The notes under the pieces are model-generated. The model was given only the letters and a program-made list of their open reading frames with translations, made no database searches and was not told the DNA's origin. This document shows, piece after piece, positions 60,876 through 64,000 of a DNA stretch of 64,000 bases. Location: NCBI RefSeq assembly GCF_029581195.1, contig NZ_CP120737.1, positions 6,673,001 to 6,737,000 of the forward strand, in the 5' to 3' direction. The stretch comes from Solwaraspora sp. WMMD791. GTDB lineage: Bacteria > Actinomycetota > Actinomycetes > Mycobacteriales > Micromonosporaceae. The stretch's first letter is position 1, and the number at the start of each line of letters is the position of its first letter. Made by a program: the position numbers and the translations under genes.

Positions 60876-63857
60876 ATGGCGGGGGATGGTGTGACCGCGA
60901 AAACAGGCGGTAGCGGTAGTAGTGGCACGGCCCGGGCCAACGGCAAGGCGGGCACCGGCGCGGCGGCCAACGGCAACGGTCGGGTGCGGGCCAAGGCGGC
61001 CGGCACCGGCGGGCTCACCGTCGAACGGGTCTGGACCACCGAGGGCGTCCACCCGTACGACGAGGTGACCTGGCAGCGCCGCGACGTGGTGATGACCAAC
61101 TGGCGGGACGGCTCGATCAACTTCGAGCAGCGTGGCGTCGAGTTCCCGGAGACCTGGAGCGTCAACGCGGCGAACATCGTCACCACCAAGTACTTCCGGG
61201 GGGCGGTGGGGACCCCGCAGCGGGAGTGGTCGCTCAAGCAGCTGATCGACCGGGTGGTGAAGACCTACCGGGCCGCCGGCGAGCAGCACGGCTACTTCGC
61301 CACCGGCGCCGACGCCGAGATCTTCGAGCACGAGCTGACCTGGATGCTGCTGCACCAGGTGTTCAGCTTCAACTCGCCGGTCTGGTTCAACGTCGGCACG
61401 GCCTCTCCGCAGCAGGTATCAGCGTGTTTCATCCTTTCTGTGGATGATTCGATGGATTCCATCCTTGATTGGTACAAAGAGGAAGGGCTGATCTTCAAGG
61501 GTGGCTCCGGCTCCGGCGTCAACCTGTCCCGGATCCGTTCCTCCAAGGAGTTGCTCTCCAGCGGTGGCACCGCCTCCGGCCCGGTCAGCTTCATGCGCGG
61601 CGCCGACGCCTCGGCCGGCACCATCAAGTCCGGTGGTGCCACCCGCCGGGCCGCCAAGATGGTCATCCTCGACGTCGACCACCCGGACATCGAGGAGTTC
61701 GTCCTCACCAAGGCCCGCGAGGAGAACAAGATCCGGGCGTTGCGCGACGCCGGGTTCGACATGGACCTCGGCGGCGCGGACATCGTCAGCGTCCAGTACC
61801 AGAACGCCAACAACTCGGTCCGGGTCTCCGACGAGTTCATGCGGGCGTACGAGGACGGTGGCAGCTTCGATCTGCGCGGTCGGCTCGACGGCTCGGTGAT
61901 CGACACCGTCGACGCCAAGAAGCTGTTCGGCACCATTTCTCAGGCTGCTTGGGAGTGCGCCGACCCGGGTCTGCAGTACGACGACACCATCAACGACTGG
62001 CACACCTGTCCGGAGAGCGGACGCATCACCGCGTCTAATCCATGCAGTGAATACCTTCATTTGGACAATTCTTCGTGCAATCTTGCGTCGCTGAATCTGA
62101 TGAAGTTCCTGCGAGCCGACGGCGGCTTCGAGGTCGAGAAGTTCGTCCGCTCCGTCGAGTTCGTCATCACCGCGATGGACATCTCCATCTGCTTCGCCGA
62201 CTTCCCGACCGAGAAGATCGGTGAGACCACCCGGGCGTACCGGCAGCTCGGCATCGGCTACGCCAACCTCGGCGCCCTGCTGATGGCCTCCGGTATGCCG
62301 TACGACTCGGAGGCGGGCCGGTCCTACGCCGCCGCCATCACGTCGGTGATGACCGGTACGGCGTACCGCCGCTCGGCCGAACTCGCCGGCGTCGTCGGCG
62401 CCTACGACGGCTACGCCCGCAACGCCGAGGGCCACAAGCGGGTGATGCGCAAGCACGCGGCCGCCAGCGACGAGATCCGCCCGACCGGCCCGACCGCCAC
62501 CGCCCTGGCCCGCGAGGCCGCCCGCCAGTGGGAGATCGGCAACAAGCTCGGCGAGAAGAACGGCTGGCGCAATTCACAGGCAAGTGTATTGGCGCCCACC
62601 GGGACCATCGGTCTGATGATGGACTGCGACACCACCGGGGTGGAGCCGGACCTGGCGCTGGTCAAGTTCAAGAAGCTGGTCGGCGGCGGCTCGATGCAGA
62701 TCGTCAACCAGACGGTGCCGCGGGCGCTGCGCAGCCTCGGCTACCCGGAGGAGCAGGTCGAGGCGATCGTCGAGCACATCGCACACCACGGCCACGTGGT
62801 CGACGCGCCGGGTCTGCGCACCGAGCACTACCCGGTGTTCGACTGCGCGATGGGGGAGCGGTCGATCGCGCCGATGGGGCACGTGCGGATGATGGCGGCG
62901 GTGCAGCCGTTCATCTCCGGAGCGATCTCCAAGACGGTCAACATGCCGGAGGCGGCGACCGTCGCCGACGTCGAGAAGATCTACTACGAGGGCTGGAAGC
63001 TGGGCCTGAAGGCGCTGGCGATCTACCGGGACAACTGCAAGGTGGGTCAGCCGCTGTCGGTGGCCAAGTCCAACAAGGCGGACAAGGCCGAGAAGGCCGC
63101 CGCCGAGCAGGCCGCCGCCGTCGAGAAGATCGTCGAGAAGGTCGTCGAGTACCGGCCGGTGCGCAAGCGGCTGCCGAAGAAGCGCCCGTCGGAGACGGTG
63201 TCGTTCTCGGTCGGCGGTGCCGAGGGTTACCTGACCGCGTCGTCGTACCCGGACGACGGCCTCGGTGAGGTCTTCCTGAAGATGTCGAAGCAGGGTTCGA
63301 CGTTGGCCGGGGTGATGGACGCCTTCTCGGTGGCCATCTCGATCGGCCTGCAGTACGGCGTACCGCTGGAGACGTTCGTCGCGAAGTTCACCAACATGCG
63401 CTTCGAGCCGGCCGGCATGACCGACGACCCGGACGTGCGGATGGCGGCGTCGGTGATGGACTACATCTTCCGGCGGCTGGCGTTGGACTTCCTGCCCTAC
63501 GACCGTCGTGCCGAGCTGGGCATCTTCACCGCCGCCGAGCGGACCGCGCAGATGCGGGCCGAGGCGGAGGCGGAGAGCACGGCGTCGGAGCTGTCGGCGA
63601 TGGCGGTGTCCGCGCCGGTCGAGCCGAAGCCGGAGCCGAAGGCGTCGTCGTCGGCAGAGCCGGTCAGCGGTACGGCGGACGCGCCGGCCGCCGCCGCCCC
63701 GGCTCCGGCGTCGGTGCACTCGTCGACGGAGCTGCTGGAGGCGGTGATCGGCAAGGCGGCCGACGCGCCGCTCTGCTTCACCTGCGGGACGAAGATGCGC
63801 CCGGCGGGTAGCTGCTACGTCTGCGAAGGCTGCGGATCCACGTCCGGCTGCAGCTGA
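60876..63857 (+). CDS. nrdJ: Adenosylcobalamin-dependent ribonucleotide reductase (class II)
   Basis: A 993-residue class II reductase that converts ribonucleotides to deoxyribonucleotides with a B12-generated thiyl radical. Key motifs: VSACFILS with redox Cys184, NPCSEY with Cys390 and Glu392, APTGTIGLMMDCDTTG, and a C-terminal zinc-binding tail CFTCGTKM...CYVCEGCGS. A Lys/Ala/Glu-rich insert lies near residue 728-770. GAGGGGG precedes the ATG. Three to four patches on active-site motifs use AT-rich codons unlike the rest of the gene. No intein is present. No class I reductase genes are in the window. Confidence 0.95.
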   Translation: MAGDGVTAKTGGSGSSGTARANGKAGTGAAANGNGRVRAKAAGTGGLTVERVWTTEGVHPYDEVTWQRRDVVMTNWRDGSINFEQRGVEFPETWSVNAANIVTTKYFRGAVGTPQREWSLKQLIDRVVKTYRAAGEQHGYFATGADAEIFEHELTWMLLHQVFSFNSPVWFNVGTASPQQVSACFILSVDDSMDSILDWYKEEGLIFKGGSGSGVNLSRIRSSKELLSSGGTASGPVSFMRGADASAGTIKSGGATRRAAKMVILDVDHPDIEEFVLTKAREENKIRALRDAGFDMDLGGADIVSVQYQNANNSVRVSDEFMRAYEDGGSFDLRGRLDGSVIDTVDAKKLFGTISQAAWECADPGLQYDDTINDWHTCPESGRITASNPCSEYLHLDNSSCNLASLNLMKFLRADGGFEVEKFVRSVEFVITAMDISICFADFPTEKIGETTRAYRQLGIGYANLGALLMASGMPYDSEAGRSYAAAITSVMTGTAYRRSAELAGVVGAYDGYARNAEGHKRVMRKHAAASDEIRPTGPTATALAREAARQWEIGNKLGEKNGWRNSQASVLAPTGTIGLMMDCDTTGVEPDLALVKFKKLVGGGSMQIVNQTVPRALRSLGYPEEQVEAIVEHIAHHGHVVDAPGLRTEHYPVFDCAMGERSIAPMGHVRMMAAVQPFISGAISKTVNMPEAATVADVEKIYYEGWKLGLKALAIYRDNCKVGQPLSVAKSNKADKAEKAAAEQAAAVEKIVEKVVEYRPVRKRLPKKRPSETVSFSVGGAEGYLTASSYPDDGLGEVFLKMSKQGSTLAGVMDAFSVAISIGLQYGVPLETFVAKFTNMRFEPAGMTDDPDVRMAASVMDYIFRRLALDFLPYDRRAELGIFTAAERTAQMRAEAEAESTASELSAMAVSAPVEPKPEPKASSSAEPVSGTADAPAAAAPAPASVHSSTELLEAVIGKAADAPLCFTCGTKMRPAGSCYVCEGCGSTSGCS

Positions 63858-63867
63858 CACCAGTGGA

Positions 63868-63907
63868 CACCGGAGGGGTTCGGCCAGTGGGCCGGACCCC
63901 TCCGGTG
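63868..63907 (+). terminator. Terminator after nrdJ
   Basis: An 18-base stem (63868-63885 with 63890-63907, CACCGGAGGGG...) with one G-T wobble pair and the loop AGTG, 11 bases after the stop. Confidence 0.8.
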
Positions 63908-63960
63908 TGTCCGGTGACCATGGTCGCGGTGCCGGTCCTGAGTCGAGGTGTGCTGATATC

Positions 63961-64000
63961 GTGCCGCTCGTGACTGATGAAGCGGCCCGGTCAGGGCAGC
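63961..64000 (+). CDS. Possible start of the next gene (cut at the edge)
   Basis: GTG at 63961, or a second GTG at 63970, opens a frame that runs to the window end. Too short to identify or to be sure it is a gene. Confidence 0.3.
   Translation, partial: MPLVTDEAARSGQ

Noticed and set aside
60876-63857. Intein inside nrdJ
   Set aside because: The frame is continuous at normal class II length and the active-site motifs are uninterrupted; only possible conversion tracts remain.
1-64000. CRISPR array, tRNA, rRNA or transposon
   Set aside because: No regular spaced repeats, cloverleaf with CCA-like ends, rRNA motifs, or transposase frames were seen.

Overview
The window is very GC-rich DNA with strong third-position GC bias, dense gene packing, frequent GTG and occasional TTG starts, and DUF397/DUF5753-type regulators. 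This points to a filamentous or sporulating actinomycete. Gene content and order fit Micromonosporaceae best, but that family-level call is inference from memory of synteny, not from a search. I see no rRNA, tRNA, CRISPR array, insertion sequence or prophage. The window is a long conserved housekeeping block, interrupted by accessory genes in the middle.

Layout. 1-4.6 kb: the 3' part of an RNase J gene, an XRE/DUF5753 regulator with its small DUF397 partner, a secreted streptogrisin-like serine protease, and a DUF2784 membrane protein. 4.6-8.5 kb (minus strand): a tightly coupled operon of a YbjN-domain protein, an HSP90-family chaperone, and a helical-repeat protein that ends in a second YbjN domain. 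8.7-17.7 kb (plus): ftsK, an SMR exporter with a TetR repressor and a striking operator, rimO, pgsA, a CinA-type amidase, then clgR-pspA-pspM (envelope stress). 17.6-24.7 kb (minus): an Nei/Fpg glycosylase, a DUF4142 protein, a CPCC cysteine-rich protein and a 1,575-residue Lhr helicase.

24.8-34.8 kb (plus): two small unknown proteins, a complete Mrp-type Na+/H+ antiporter operon (A with fused B, then C, D, E, F, G), and two overlapping CNNM/CorC-type membrane genes behind a likely leaderless 34-codon ORF. 34.8-39.7 kb: a LysE exporter, a flavin-type oxidase divergent from a MocR regulator, a UdgX-type uracil-DNA glycosylase and an MFS transporter. 39.7-44.3 kb: DUF3046, recA, recX and rny. 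44.5-48.2 kb (minus): a gluABCD-type amino-acid ABC transporter. 48.3-64 kb: miaB, a DUF349 protein, an extradiol-dioxygenase-like protein coupled to miaA, an NAD-type malic enzyme, hflX, a membrane-anchored beta-propeller protein, lexA, nrdR and nrdJ.

How the genes work together. DNA repair and the SOS response are represented by recA, recX, lexA, UdgX, Nei and Lhr, with three candidate LexA boxes in front of lexA and recA. RNA processing and tRNA/ribosome modification are represented by RNase J, RNase Y, miaA, miaB, rimO and hflX. Envelope homeostasis is represented by clgR-pspA-pspM, pgsA, Mrp and the CNNM pair.

The observations I would follow first are the HSP90 operon flanked by related YbjN proteins; GC-poor codon patches lying on the active-site motifs of nrdJ, which look like conversion tracts at intein-type insertion sites; a recurring TANNNT-N6-start-codon arrangement implying leaderless transcripts; and short duplications that run across stop codons at four gene 3' ends.
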